From the IMG/VR virus record IMGVR_UViG_3300024520_000438, positions 1 through 26,078 of that record: DNA of 26,078 nucleotides; one strand, 5' to 3'. Both the position numbers and the translations under genes were made by a program. Shown in pieces: positions 1 through 7,419 of the stretch. Source of the DNA: a virus. The notes beneath the pieces were generated by a model. That model was not told the DNA's origin and ran no database searches. It saw nothing but the letters and a program-made list of their open reading frames with translations. The first letter of the stretch is position 1, and each line of letters starts with the position of its first letter.

Positions 1-249
1 AGCGTTCCGCCCCCCCCTTGATCCCGACGCCATGGGGGCCAGGCGCTGGACCTCGCTGGATCCCAGGTCGATCTTGGTCCAGTCGGCTGATGTCGCGCCT
101 GTCGAGCGGTAGAGCTCAGGGCCGTCGGTGTCCTCGGCGAGGGTGCCTGCGAAGTTCGGCGTCAGGCTGGAGACGGGCGTCCCTGAGCCCTGCATGGGCC
201 TGCAGACGTGCAGCGAGTCGCCCGTGAGGCTGCTGTGGAGAGTCGGCAC
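1..249 (-). CDS. Fibre- or tail-associated protein, 5' part only (runs off left edge)
   Basis: An open minus-strand frame starts at GTG 249-247, whose first base is the last base of the preceding TAG stop (251-249), and stays open for 83 codons to the window edge. The translation contains TPVSSLTPNFAGTL, then ELYRSTGATSADWTKI. The pattern of a Pro-rich strand, a D-T-D/T-x-x-x-LYR/LW turn and a final DW resembles the N-terminal part of the next gene upstream (GSPVGSATPSYVDEL then RLWRATGLTPSDW). Such segments are common in phage fibre and appendage proteins, so I infer a small virion-associated protein. A run of eight G near the edge (minus strand, 17-10) makes the last few codons less certain. 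The full length cannot be seen. Confidence 0.6.
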   Translation of the reverse strand, partial: MPTLHSSLTGDSLHVCRPMQGSGTPVSSLTPNFAGTLAEDTDGPELYRSTGATSADWTKIDLGSSEVQRLAPMASGSRGGRNA

Positions 250-1034
250 TAGCCCCCCTGCAGGATCTGCAGTTGCCCAACGAAATAGCTGATCGCGAGT
301 GCGGCACCTGCGGTCCCGACACCGATGGAGACCTCGAGAACGATGGGGTCGAGGGGCCGGAAGGACTCGGCGCCGAAGATGGTCGGCGTCAGGTCCAGGT
401 ACGTGAAAGCCGTCTCGATGGTCGTGGGGGCGACGGTCCTGGTCACGACAGCCCCGCCCCCGCCGAACGATGCGCCTGTAGCCGGCGCCATCACCTCCAG
501 TTGGAAGGTGGCGGCAAGCGCTGCGGAGCCTGCGTTGCCCTGGAACATGGTCGCCAGGCGGATGCCGCTCGCCTTCCACGCCCGGAAGTTCTCGGGGAGC
601 CGGTAGTGCAACCGGAAACTCGTGGGCAGGGTAGCTATGGGCTCGTCGTCGTTCTTGCTGATGCCGGTCCAGGCCATGTGCTTGGAGGTCGCAGTGTCGA
701 GGATCGTTCCCCGGGACAGGGAGTCCGCCGCCTGCATGGACCACTGGAAGGCCGAGACGTTTGGGTACAGCCACGCGGACGCATCGCCCGGGGCCAGGAT
801 CTCGCCTCCGCATGTCGGCATGCTGTAGAGGTCGGCCAAGGGGCGGACGCCCAGTTGCCGGCGCCAGTCGCTGGGCGTCAAGCCGGTCGCGCGCCACAGG
901 CGGTCTGTCGTCGTGTCGATCACGAGCTCGTCCACGTAGGACGGAGTAGCGGACCCGACAGGACTCCCCGTGATCTGGCGCAGTTTCGGGCGGTGGAGGT
1001 CGTTCCCGAGGATCTGGTCGTGCCCGATGGCCAC
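249..1034 (-). CDS. Putative fibre-associated virion protein, 261 aa
   Basis: The start is GTG at 1034, directly after the TAG stop of the upstream gene, and the stop TAG shares one base with the next GTG. The N-terminal ~65 residues hold the motif GSPVGSATPSYVDEL...LWRATGLTPSDW, which recurs in the partial gene to the left. The remainder reads as a beta-sandwich, with many alternating hydrophobic strands (FRLHYRLPENFRAW, TFQLEVMAPATG, IVLEVSIGVG) and little charge. I do not recognise the family. Its place after the two large fibre genes suggests a fibre tip, adaptor or appendage. No signal peptide or membrane segment is evident, although the C-terminal ALAISYFVGQLQIL stretch is hydrophobic. 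Confidence 0.7.
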   Translation of the reverse strand: MAIGHDQILGNDLHRPKLRQITGSPVGSATPSYVDELVIDTTTDRLWRATGLTPSDWRRQLGVRPLADLYSMPTCGGEILAPGDASAWLYPNVSAFQWSMQAADSLSRGTILDTATSKHMAWTGISKNDDEPIATLPTSFRLHYRLPENFRAWKASGIRLATMFQGNAGSAALAATFQLEVMAPATGASFGGGGAVVTRTVAPTTIETAFTYLDLTPTIFGAESFRPLDPIVLEVSIGVGTAGAALAISYFVGQLQILQGG

Positions 1035-1748
1035 CTAGGCCCCCACCTTGAAGCCGGTCAAGAACAGGGCCCCGGTCGCCCCCCGGTCCCAGTCGATCTG
1101 CAGAGCGTTGCTGTTCAGGTTGGAAACCGTCGCCCCGAAACTGTCGTCGGTCTCCGATGCGTCAGATACCCCCGTGATGATGGACGCCATGATGTCGACG
1201 GTCGTCGCGCTCGTGCGGCGGATGGTGAGGAACCCGTGTGCCTGGTTCGCCGCTCCGCTCGTCAGGATGGTCGTGCTGCCGACCTTCCAGGTGAAGGTGT
1301 CCGCGCCCTGGCCATCGGTCGCTCCGCGGATCTCGACCCAGTCCCCATCGGCCGCGAGAGTCCCCGCAGGGATGTCGTCGGAGACGCTCGTGCCGCTGGC
1401 CGTCTTCGCGTTGACGACGGACGTCAACGGGGTCCCAACAAGTTCGTTGATCGCCCCCACGAGGCTCTGAGCCGTCGTGGCGAGGGACGTCTGCCCGGAC
1501 TCGTTCAGGGTGACGGAGGAGCCGCGCGCGGCAAGGGTCATATCCGACCCCGACCCAGCAGCCAGGGTCACGGTCGTGACGCTGGACCCGCCCCCCACGC
1601 TGATGGCCGTCGTCTGGTCGTCCGTCCAGAGGGCAGCCACGCCGGAGGTAGCCCGCTCGAGCGAGGCGACCACGGCCGAGTCAGCCTCGGCCAGCGTCTC
1701 CGAGTACGGCTTGCCGGTGATCTGCTTTCGGAGGGTGGCGGTCGCCAT
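1035..1748 (-). CDS. Short fibre-like protein sharing its N-terminus with the 868-aa fibre, 237 aa
   Basis: ATG at 1748, six bases after the previous stop; a weak AGGGG lies just upstream. Residues 1-60 match the start of the 868-aa fibre encoded at 2209-4815: both have V/A-T-L-x-K-x-x-(S/T)-G-K, then TSG-x-A-x-LW-x-D, TTAI and GGG. A second shared block is TLNESG followed by SLVGAINEL here and SVVGALNEL in the fibre; this last motif is widespread in phage fibre proteins. The C-terminal half is distinct and beta-rich (DTFTWKVGSTTIL, FLTIRRTSATTVDI). I infer a short fibre that uses the same attachment domain as the long fibre, arising by duplication and replacement of the distal part. Confidence 0.75.
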   Translation of the reverse strand: MATATLRKQITGKPYSETLAEADSAVVASLERATSGVAALWTDDQTTAISVGGGSSVTTVTLAAGSGSDMTLAARGSSVTLNESGQTSLATTAQSLVGAINELVGTPLTSVVNAKTASGTSVSDDIPAGTLAADGDWVEIRGATDGQGADTFTWKVGSTTILTSGAANQAHGFLTIRRTSATTVDIMASIITGVSDASETDDSFGATVSNLNSNALQIDWDRGATGALFLTGFKVGA

Positions 1749-1754
1749 CGACCC

Positions 1755-2138
1755 CTACTCTGCGGGCTTGAGGCGATAGACCTCGCCGGTCTCGTCGTCC
1801 CGGTGGATGGTGGTGCCGTCCTCGAGGCGATGGACCTTGCGGAGGACTGCGTTGGCCTGATGGTTGGCGGCTGCCTCGATCTCGACGATGCGCGCCTCGA
1901 GGCCTGCCACCTTCATCTGGAGCATGCCGTTGGCCCGGTGTGCCTTCGCGAGCTCCTCCTGGACGGCCATGGTCTCGTTCCGGGCGTTGTGGATCTTGAT
2001 CGCCCAGTAGTCCCCGGGGTCGGTGGGGCTCCTGATGGGGGGCTTGGGGTCGGTTGGCTTCTCGCCGTTGCCGTTCGTCTCGTCCAGCTTCGTCACCTTG
2101 CCCTGAGGCTTCGTCTTGTCCTTGATTCGGTTCTTCAT
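1755..2138 (-). CDS. Small coiled-coil protein, 127 aa, function unknown
   Basis: ATG at 2138 is preceded by GAGGAG with a four-base spacing. The first ~40 residues are basic and proline-rich and probably disordered (KNRIKDKTKPQGK, TDPKPPIRSPTDP). Residues about 50-105 form a likely coiled coil with a heptad look (MAVQEELAKAHRANGMLQ, KVAGLEARIVEIEAAA). The end is a short acidic/basic tail (DDETGEVYRLKPAE). It stands between two fibre genes and begins after a stem-loop, so it may be expressed at another level than the long fibre. A fibre chaperone, trimerisation helper or minor virion protein are all possible; nothing in the sequence decides. Confidence 0.7.
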   Translation of the reverse strand: MKNRIKDKTKPQGKVTKLDETNGNGEKPTDPKPPIRSPTDPGDYWAIKIHNARNETMAVQEELAKAHRANGMLQMKVAGLEARIVEIEAAANHQANAVLRKVHRLEDGTTIHRDDETGEVYRLKPAE

Positions 2139-2161
2139 CTCACTCCTCGCGGGGTCGTGCC

Positions 2162-2191
2162 GCCCCAGGGGCCAATCATAGCCCCCAGGGC
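2162..2191 (-). terminator. GC-rich stem-loop after the long fibre gene
   Basis: Two 11-base arms (2162-2172 and 2181-2191) pair at nine of eleven positions around an eight-base AT-rich loop (2173-2180). It lies in the 70-base gap between the long fibre gene and the next start. No U-run follows on the minus strand, so it is not a classical Rho-independent terminator; it could be a weak terminator, an RNA-stability hairpin or a processing site. Confidence 0.45.
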
Positions 2192-2208
2192 GACACGGAG
2201 TGAGAATG

Positions 2209-4815
2209 CTAGACGATGCTCTTGGAGCCGTTCACCAACATGACCTCGATGGTCTGCCCGGCGGTCTTCACGCCGACGTCACTGATCGCCCAGCCAACCG
2301 ACTGGATCATGTTGCCCGCGGTGCTGGGAGCCACGTTCGTGGCGCGCCCCGCCGTCGCCGCCGACATGAAGATCTCGTCACCCGCAGCGTAGGTCGCGGC
2401 GTCCACCTCGACGGTAGCAGGGCCCGAGATGACGACGTTGACCGACGCAGCCGCGCCAGCGGAGCCCTCGGCCACGCCGATGAAGGCGTCCGCAGCCTGG
2501 GCGGTGCCCGTGGTGGCGTCGGCCTTGTTGACGTTGCTGGCCGTCGTGGTCTGGTACAGCAGGCTGCCCTCATTCACGGCCGCCTGGGCGGTCATGGCGA
2601 AGACGACCGTACTGGACGACGCAATCTCGGCCTTGAGCTCGTTGAGCGCGCCAACCACGGACGTATTGGTGAACCCGCTTAGGGTCGTGTCGCCGCTCTC
2701 GTTGAGCGTGATGGTCGCGCCGCGCCCGCCCAGGGTGAGGTCGGCGCTGGCCCCCGACACGGTCACATTGGAGGCCGCGGAGGCGTCCAGGCTGAAGGTC
2801 GCAGCATCCAGGGTCACCGCGGTTGCGCTGGCGCTACCGATGGTGACGGTCTGGGCTACGGCGTCCGTACCGATGCTGACGGTGCCAGAGGCCAGGACGT
2901 TCAGCGCCACGGTGTCGTCCGCGTCCAGGTTGATCGCGCCGGTCCCGTTCGCGCTCGCGGACGTGAGATTCATCGTGCCGTCACCGCTGGTCGCAGCCGT
3001 GTTGTTCACGCTGATGGTCATCGTGGCGTTGGAGGTCGCGACAGCACGAGCCAGGCTGAAGTTAGCCGTGGTTGCGTTCGTGGCGTCGATGCTGACGCCG
3101 GTCAGGCCATCGATGGCGACACCACCCGCGGTTGCGTTGATGTCGATGGCATCGGTGTCGGTGCCGGCGCTGTTGACGTGGACCTGGTTGGCCCCGCCCC
3201 CTGCAGCCTCAAGGGTAAGGGCCTCGCCGCTGCCGGTCACGGTCATGTTGGACCCGGTCGTGGCGTCGATGCTGACACTCGTGCCGTCCAGGGTGACCGT
3301 CGTGCCGTCCATGTCCAGCGCTCCGGCCGAGGTGACCGCTAGGGTGCCGGAGGTGACCGTCGAGACGGTCAGGGCGGCTGCTGTCGTGGTTAGGTTGCTG
3401 GCCCCGGTGCCGTTGATCTGCACAGCGACACCGTCCACGTCAACGGTCCCGGCGGAACTCACGGCAAGCGTGCCGGAGGTCGTCGTTGCCAGGGTCAGCC
3501 CTGCACCCGCGACGGTGAAGTTCGACGCTCCCGCGGCGTCCAGGCTGATGGCCGGCGTGCCCGAGGTGACAGAGATATCGAAGTCTCCGTCCGCGTCGGT
3601 CATGGTGATGGTGTTGCCGTTGCCGTAGGCCTGGTCCAGGGTCGTCGTGCCGGCGCCAGTCGAAAGGTCCGTGAGGCTCGAGGTGAGAGCCGCCTGGGTC
3701 GCCCCCTTGCCAACCTGCCAGTCGCCGTCGGTCTTGCTCTGGATCACAGAGACGTTGACCTTGGTGATGGCTCCGCTCGTGTCCGTGTCGTTGTCGAACC
3801 CGGTCGCCACGAACTGATGCACGGGCGAGGAGTCGATGGTAAGGGTCGTCCCCGAGTGGGAGGTGACCTCGTACACGCCATCGTTGTTCGGCAGGTTGGC
3901 GCCCGTGATCTGGACGAAGTCGCCGGCTGCGAAGGTGGCGGAGCCGGCCGTGGTAACCGTGCTACCGCTCGTGAACCCCGACCCGCCGAAGGTGTCAACG
4001 GTGGCGGTCGGCAGGTAGTTCACCGCCAGGCCCCCAGTCAACGCGGCTGCGGTCGTGTAGTCGCTGTTCAGGTAGTAGTGCGTGTTCGGGAGGTTGTCCT
4101 GGTCACCGAAGGCGATGGCGCGCAGGCTGTTGGTCATGGCCGTGAGGTTGTCCCCGCGCCCCACGCTCCAGTCGCCATCCGTCCCGGCCTGCAAGACGGA
4201 AACGGTCACCTTGCGGATGGTGCCGGCCACGGTGGAATCCGCAGTGAAGCCCGCCTGAACGAAGCTGTGAGTCGGCGAGGAGTCGATCACGAGGGAGGTG
4301 CCTGAGTGGCTCAGGACTTCGTAGAGCCCATCGTTTCCGACGGTGTTGGCACCCTCGATCTGGATGAACTCCCCGGCCGCGAACGTGGCAGACCCGGTCG
4401 TGATGACGGTGATTCCGTCGGTGAACCCTGCGCCGGCAACGGTGTCGTTCGTGGACGTCGGGAGGTAGTTCACCACGACGCCGCCAGACTGGGCGCTGAC
4501 CGTCTCGTAGCCCTTGTTCAGGTACAGGTGGTTGTCGGCGATGTTGACTGTCTCGCTGTCGACGCTCGTGGTTGTCCCGGCCACGACCAGGTCACCAAGG
4601 ACGGTCACGGTCTCGCCGCTCTTGCCCAGGGTCGTGCTGGTCTGTGCCGCGCCACCTCCGATGACGATGGCCGTGGTGTTGGCGTCTGCCCAGAGGTTTG
4701 CCGCCCCTGACGTGGTTCTCTCGACGTCGCTCAGCGTGCCGGCGTCGGTCCCCTCCGTGAGGGAGACCATGTAGCCCTTACCGCTGACTCGTTTCACTAG
4801 CGTTACCGCTGCCAT
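2209..4815 (-). CDS. Long tail fibre protein with internal repeats, 868 aa
   Basis: ATG at 4815, with AGAAGGG overlapping the upstream stop as ribosome site. Residues 1-~75 form an attachment-type domain shared with the 237-aa protein at 1035-1748. Residues 96-231 and 246-381 are two copies of one domain at a spacing of exactly 150 residues (HLYLN/HYYLN, VNYLPT in both, GSATFAAG in both, NDG-x-YEV-x-SHSGT in both, TDGDW in both). Residues about 385-700 are low-complexity T/S/A/G/D strands (TSGTLAVSSAGTVDVDG, NATAGGVAIDG) like a long beta-helix shaft. Next come TLNESG and GALNEL, and the last ~130 residues (NEGSLLYQ, ADAFIGVA, GDEIFMS) are a beta-domain also found at the end of the adjacent 863-aa protein. 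I infer a trimeric fibre or spike for host binding; the receptor cannot be predicted. Confidence 0.85.
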   Translation of the reverse strand: MAAVTLVKRVSGKGYMVSLTEGTDAGTLSDVERTTSGAANLWADANTTAIVIGGGAAQTSTTLGKSGETVTVLGDLVVAGTTTSVDSETVNIADNHLYLNKGYETVSAQSGGVVVNYLPTSTNDTVAGAGFTDGITVITTGSATFAAGEFIQIEGANTVGNDGLYEVLSHSGTSLVIDSSPTHSFVQAGFTADSTVAGTIRKVTVSVLQAGTDGDWSVGRGDNLTAMTNSLRAIAFGDQDNLPNTHYYLNSDYTTAAALTGGLAVNYLPTATVDTFGGSGFTSGSTVTTAGSATFAAGDFVQITGANLPNNDGVYEVTSHSGTTLTIDSSPVHQFVATGFDNDTDTSGAITKVNVSVIQSKTDGDWQVGKGATQAALTSSLTDLSTGAGTTTLDQAYGNGNTITMTDADGDFDISVTSGTPAISLDAAGASNFTVAGAGLTLATTTSGTLAVSSAGTVDVDGVAVQINGTGASNLTTTAAALTVSTVTSGTLAVTSAGALDMDGTTVTLDGTSVSIDATTGSNMTVTGSGEALTLEAAGGGANQVHVNSAGTDTDAIDINATAGGVAIDGLTGVSIDATNATTANFSLARAVATSNATMTISVNNTAATSGDGTMNLTSASANGTGAINLDADDTVALNVLASGTVSIGTDAVAQTVTIGSASATAVTLDAATFSLDASAASNVTVSGASADLTLGGRGATITLNESGDTTLSGFTNTSVVGALNELKAEIASSSTVVFAMTAQAAVNEGSLLYQTTTASNVNKADATTGTAQAADAFIGVAEGSAGAAASVNVVISGPATVEVDAATYAAGDEIFMSAATAGRATNVAPSTAGNMIQSVGWAISDVGVKTAGQTIEVMLVNGSKSIV
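3673..4080 (-). repeat. Second copy of the 136-residue fibre repeat
   Basis: Encodes residues 246-381 of the 868-aa fibre. It aligns without gaps to residues 96-231 at an offset of exactly 450 bp. Conserved landmarks are VNYLPT, GSATFAAG, YEV-x-SHSGT, IDSSP and TDGDW-x-VG. The copies have diverged at many positions, so the duplication is not recent. Confidence 0.85.
4123..4530 (-). repeat. First copy of the 136-residue fibre repeat
   Basis: Encodes residues 96-231 of the 868-aa fibre and is the partner of the copy at 3673-4080. The link between the copies is only 14 residues (LRAIAFGDQDNLPN region), as expected for tandem domains stacked along a fibre. Confidence 0.85.
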
Positions 4816-4827
4816 GATGAGCCCTTC

Positions 4828-7419
4828 TTAGTTGCCCTGCATCTCGCGCTGCGTCTGCACGAAGATGCTGGTTGATGAGGAGGCTAGCCCCACCTCGCGA
4901 ACTACGCTGCCCGCTGCGGTGGGATAAGCCAGGTTGCCTGTGTCGGTGATCCCCACGATACCCCCCGCCGTCGTCCCCAGGATGTAGGTCTCCCCAGGAG
5001 TCAGGCCAGAAAGGGCCGTCAGGTCCCCGTCGTACTGGATCTGGCACTGCCCCGCGGAGGGGGAGTCCAGGACCGTCACGAAGCCCACGAAGGCCTCGCA
5101 TGTGGACGCTCCGGTAGCGTCTGCCTTGTCGACGCTGCCATCGCCCTTCTGGTACACGCTGTCGCCGACTGTCACTCCTCCGGTGTACGTCCTCGTGATG
5201 ACGCCCGCGACAGCCGACCCGCCACCAGAGCCTGCAGAGGCCAGGGTGTCCACCACGACGTTGCCCGTGGCCGGGTCGATGACGACCTCGTAGGCCTCGG
5301 ACGAGGGAGGGGCGGCGTCGATCTTGTGGACGGTGATGGTGTCCGGGTCGAACGTGTCCCCCGTGTCCATGAGGTCCGTGGGCGAGGCCGCGCCCGAGGG
5401 CCAGAAGTAGATGTGTCCGTCGGCACTGTCCTGGTAGAGCGTCCCGCAGCCCGCCGCAGGGGCGGATGCCGGCGTGGCGTTCTCAGCCGTCTTGACGAAG
5501 CCACTCCAGCCGAGGGTGTTCCCGGCCAGAATCATCTCGTCCGTCGTGAGCTCCCCGCCCGAGTCTGTGCCTGTGATCTGCAGGCCGGTCGCCCCCTGCT
5601 GGATCCGGTGACCCCCCGTGGTCCCCCCCGTGGTGCTGCCAGACGGCTGGGCGAAGTCGATGGACGACATGCCGCCAGGGATCACAAGATGCGTTTTGAC
5701 GGGCCAGGTCTTCGTGCCCGTGGACGGGTGGTAGTCCCCGCCGAGGATGTCTCGGACTGGCAGCATGGACGGGTGGACGACCATCCCGCCGTTGCCGCAG
5801 GGCCACCCGTCGATCACGGTCTCCTCGAAGCCATGCCAGGAGCCGTCACCCGTGGCGTAGCCGCTCACCTCGCCGCAGAGGGGCGCGCCGATGAGCAGTT
5901 GCATGTCCTCGCTCGAGGGCTCCGGGTCGTTGAGCGGGTCCCACTCCCCCGGCCTCGAGGTCAAGGGCTTGAACTGGATGCAGGGCGCAGCGATGTTGTA
6001 GGGCGTGTGGGGGATCAGTTGCCCGCCCTCGGCCCCGCCGTTACCGCCTGTGACAGGGCGCCCGGAGCCGGGAGGCAAGGGGGGCTCGATCAGGCCACCC
6101 GGGATGCCGCCGGGGGCAAACTCGGACACACCAGGGGGCAGGGGAGGCTCGATCAGGCCTCCTGGGACCCCGCCAGGCGCGAAGCCACCCGGTGGCCCTG
6201 TGATGATCTCCTCGCCGCCTGGAGGGTGCCTGGGGCGCCTCGGGCGCCGCGGGGGGCGCTCCTCGGGTGGAGGCTGCCGTGGGTCGCGCTCCTCAGGGGG
6301 AGGCTGTCGGGGGGGTGGCTTCCTCGGGGGCCAGCGGGGAGGCCTCTCGGGGATCGTGAAGGGGATCTGGATCTCCCACTCCCATTTCCCGGGGCCCCCC
6401 ACGCAGCCTGCCCGGTGGGCCTCGGAGCCGTTCCAGCGGAGGTGCACCCGCTTCCAAAGGCCAGAGGGCAGGCCGTCAGGCTCCATCCACCTGTTCGGCT
6501 GGAACTTGAGCGGACCGTCGCCGCCCTGCCCCTTGAAGAGAGACCACGTCCCCAGGTGGATCGGCTGGATGGGGTTGCCGTCGACTCCCTTGCCCCCGGC
6601 GTGGACGTCTCCGGGCCCACCGCTCCAGAACGGGCCTCCCCCTTGAGCCTCCCCGACGCAGTGGATCTTGTCGACGCGCAGGCCCTTTGCTCGAGCGGCA
6701 CGCTTACCACCTGCTGAGAGGTGCTCCACGAAGACGTGATGCCCGCTCAGCCCGTCGATGGCGCTGTTGCCCAGTTGCAGGCTGATGACCTTGCCCGCGA
6801 CCCCGCACATGCCTGAGCCGAGGTCTTCGACGCTGAAGATGCTCTGCAGGCGCTGTTTGAGCCCTGGCCCTCCGTCTGGGGCGGCGTCGAAGACGTAGGT
6901 ACCAGCAGACGCAGGGCCGTTGGCGTTGATTGCCACGACGCCCCAGGCGTCCGGGTGGAGGTTCTCGCCCTGGGTGAGCTCGTTGGTTCCGCTGGTAGCC
7001 GTGGCCGTCCAGCCCCTGAGGAAGGTCCCGTCCCACCACTCGGGTGGGCTGGGGCTCTTCGCCTCGTAGCGCGTGTCTGCTAGGGCCCCTGGGTCCTTGA
7101 TCGGCAGCCAGTCTTCCGTGGGGGCCCCTGGCCCTCCTGGGACGAAGGTCTTGCCCTTCTTCGCGCCGGTCCCGCCGAAGACGACGGGTGCACCGGTCAT
7201 AAACCACGAGTGGAGGTTGGCGCGCTCGCCCTTGGATGCCTTCCACAGGAGGCCACCCTGGATGTCTCCGTGGCTGTCGTTCGACGGGGGCGGTAGGTCC
7301 GGGTCGTCCTCGGGCAGGAGGCGGATGGCCCCCATGGTCCGACGCATGGACACTTCGTACGTGGAGTCGTGGTGCTGGAGGACCCACCACCCGGATACGC
7401 GTACGTCTTGGGCGTGCAT
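4828..7419 (-). CDS. Tail fibre/spike-type protein with proline-rich hinge, 863 aa
   Basis: ATG at 7419 overlaps the previous TAA by one base (TAATG). Residues 1-~350 contain a globular part rich in W and G (SGWWVLQHHDST, PEWWDGTFLRGW, HVFVEHLSAGGK). Residues about 355-405 are a highly charged proline-arginine linker with a repeated RQPPPEER unit. Residues 413-433 and 434-454 are two copies of a 21-residue FAPGG-(V/I)-PGGLIEPPLPPG unit. After this come a second domain (IQFKPLTSRPGEWDP), an SGFVKT segment, a GTLYQDSADGHIYFW motif near residue 650, and a C-terminal ~130-residue domain (GDSVYQKGDGSVDKADATG, AFVGFV, GETYILGT) homologous in pattern to the end of the 868-aa fibre. I infer a host-contact protein attached to the tail tip. 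Confidence 0.8.
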   Translation of the reverse strand: MHAQDVRVSGWWVLQHHDSTYEVSMRRTMGAIRLLPEDDPDLPPPSNDSHGDIQGGLLWKASKGERANLHSWFMTGAPVVFGGTGAKKGKTFVPGGPGAPTEDWLPIKDPGALADTRYEAKSPSPPEWWDGTFLRGWTATATSGTNELTQGENLHPDAWGVVAINANGPASAGTYVFDAAPDGGPGLKQRLQSIFSVEDLGSGMCGVAGKVISLQLGNSAIDGLSGHHVFVEHLSAGGKRAARAKGLRVDKIHCVGEAQGGGPFWSGGPGDVHAGGKGVDGNPIQPIHLGTWSLFKGQGGDGPLKFQPNRWMEPDGLPSGLWKRVHLRWNGSEAHRAGCVGGPGKWEWEIQIPFTIPERPPRWPPRKPPPRQPPPEERDPRQPPPEERPPRRPRRPRHPPGGEEIITGPPGGFAPGGVPGGLIEPPLPPGVSEFAPGGIPGGLIEPPLPPGSGRPVTGGNGGAEGGQLIPHTPYNIAAPCIQFKPLTSRPGEWDPLNDPEPSSEDMQLLIGAPLCGEVSGYATGDGSWHGFEETVIDGWPCGNGGMVVHPSMLPVRDILGGDYHPSTGTKTWPVKTHLVIPGGMSSIDFAQPSGSTTGGTTGGHRIQQGATGLQITGTDSGGELTTDEMILAGNTLGWSGFVKTAENATPASAPAAGCGTLYQDSADGHIYFWPSGAASPTDLMDTGDTFDPDTITVHKIDAAPPSSEAYEVVIDPATGNVVVDTLASAGSGGGSAVAGVITRTYTGGVTVGDSVYQKGDGSVDKADATGASTCEAFVGFVTVLDSPSAGQCQIQYDGDLTALSGLTPGETYILGTTAGGIVGITDTGNLAYPTAAGSVVREVGLASSSTSIFVQTQREMQGN
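6058..6183 (-). repeat. Two tandem 63-bp units encoding a Gly/Pro-rich 21-residue repeat
   Basis: Copies at 6121-6183 and 6058-6120 encode FAPGGVPGGLIEPPLPPG-VSE and FAPGGIPGGLIEPPLPPG-SGR. Synonymous differences between the copies show that the protein repeat has been kept while the DNA drifted. It lies directly after a proline/arginine-rich linker and probably works as a rigid or flexible spacer. Confidence 0.85.

Noticed and set aside
273-2243. Long plus-strand open frame (656 codons) opposite the fibre-associated genes
   Set aside because: Arg/Gly/Asp-rich translation without domain pattern, and it lies opposite four well-supported minus-strand genes. Long antisense frames are expected at this GC content.
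2429-3628. Plus-strand frame of 399 codons inside the long fibre gene
   Set aside because: It mirrors the low-complexity T/A/S/V codons of the fibre shaft on the other strand; no ribosome site or operon context.
5326-6717. Plus-strand frame of 463 codons opposite the 863-aa fibre
   Set aside because: Composition is the antisense image of the proline-rich fibre region, with no recognisable motif.
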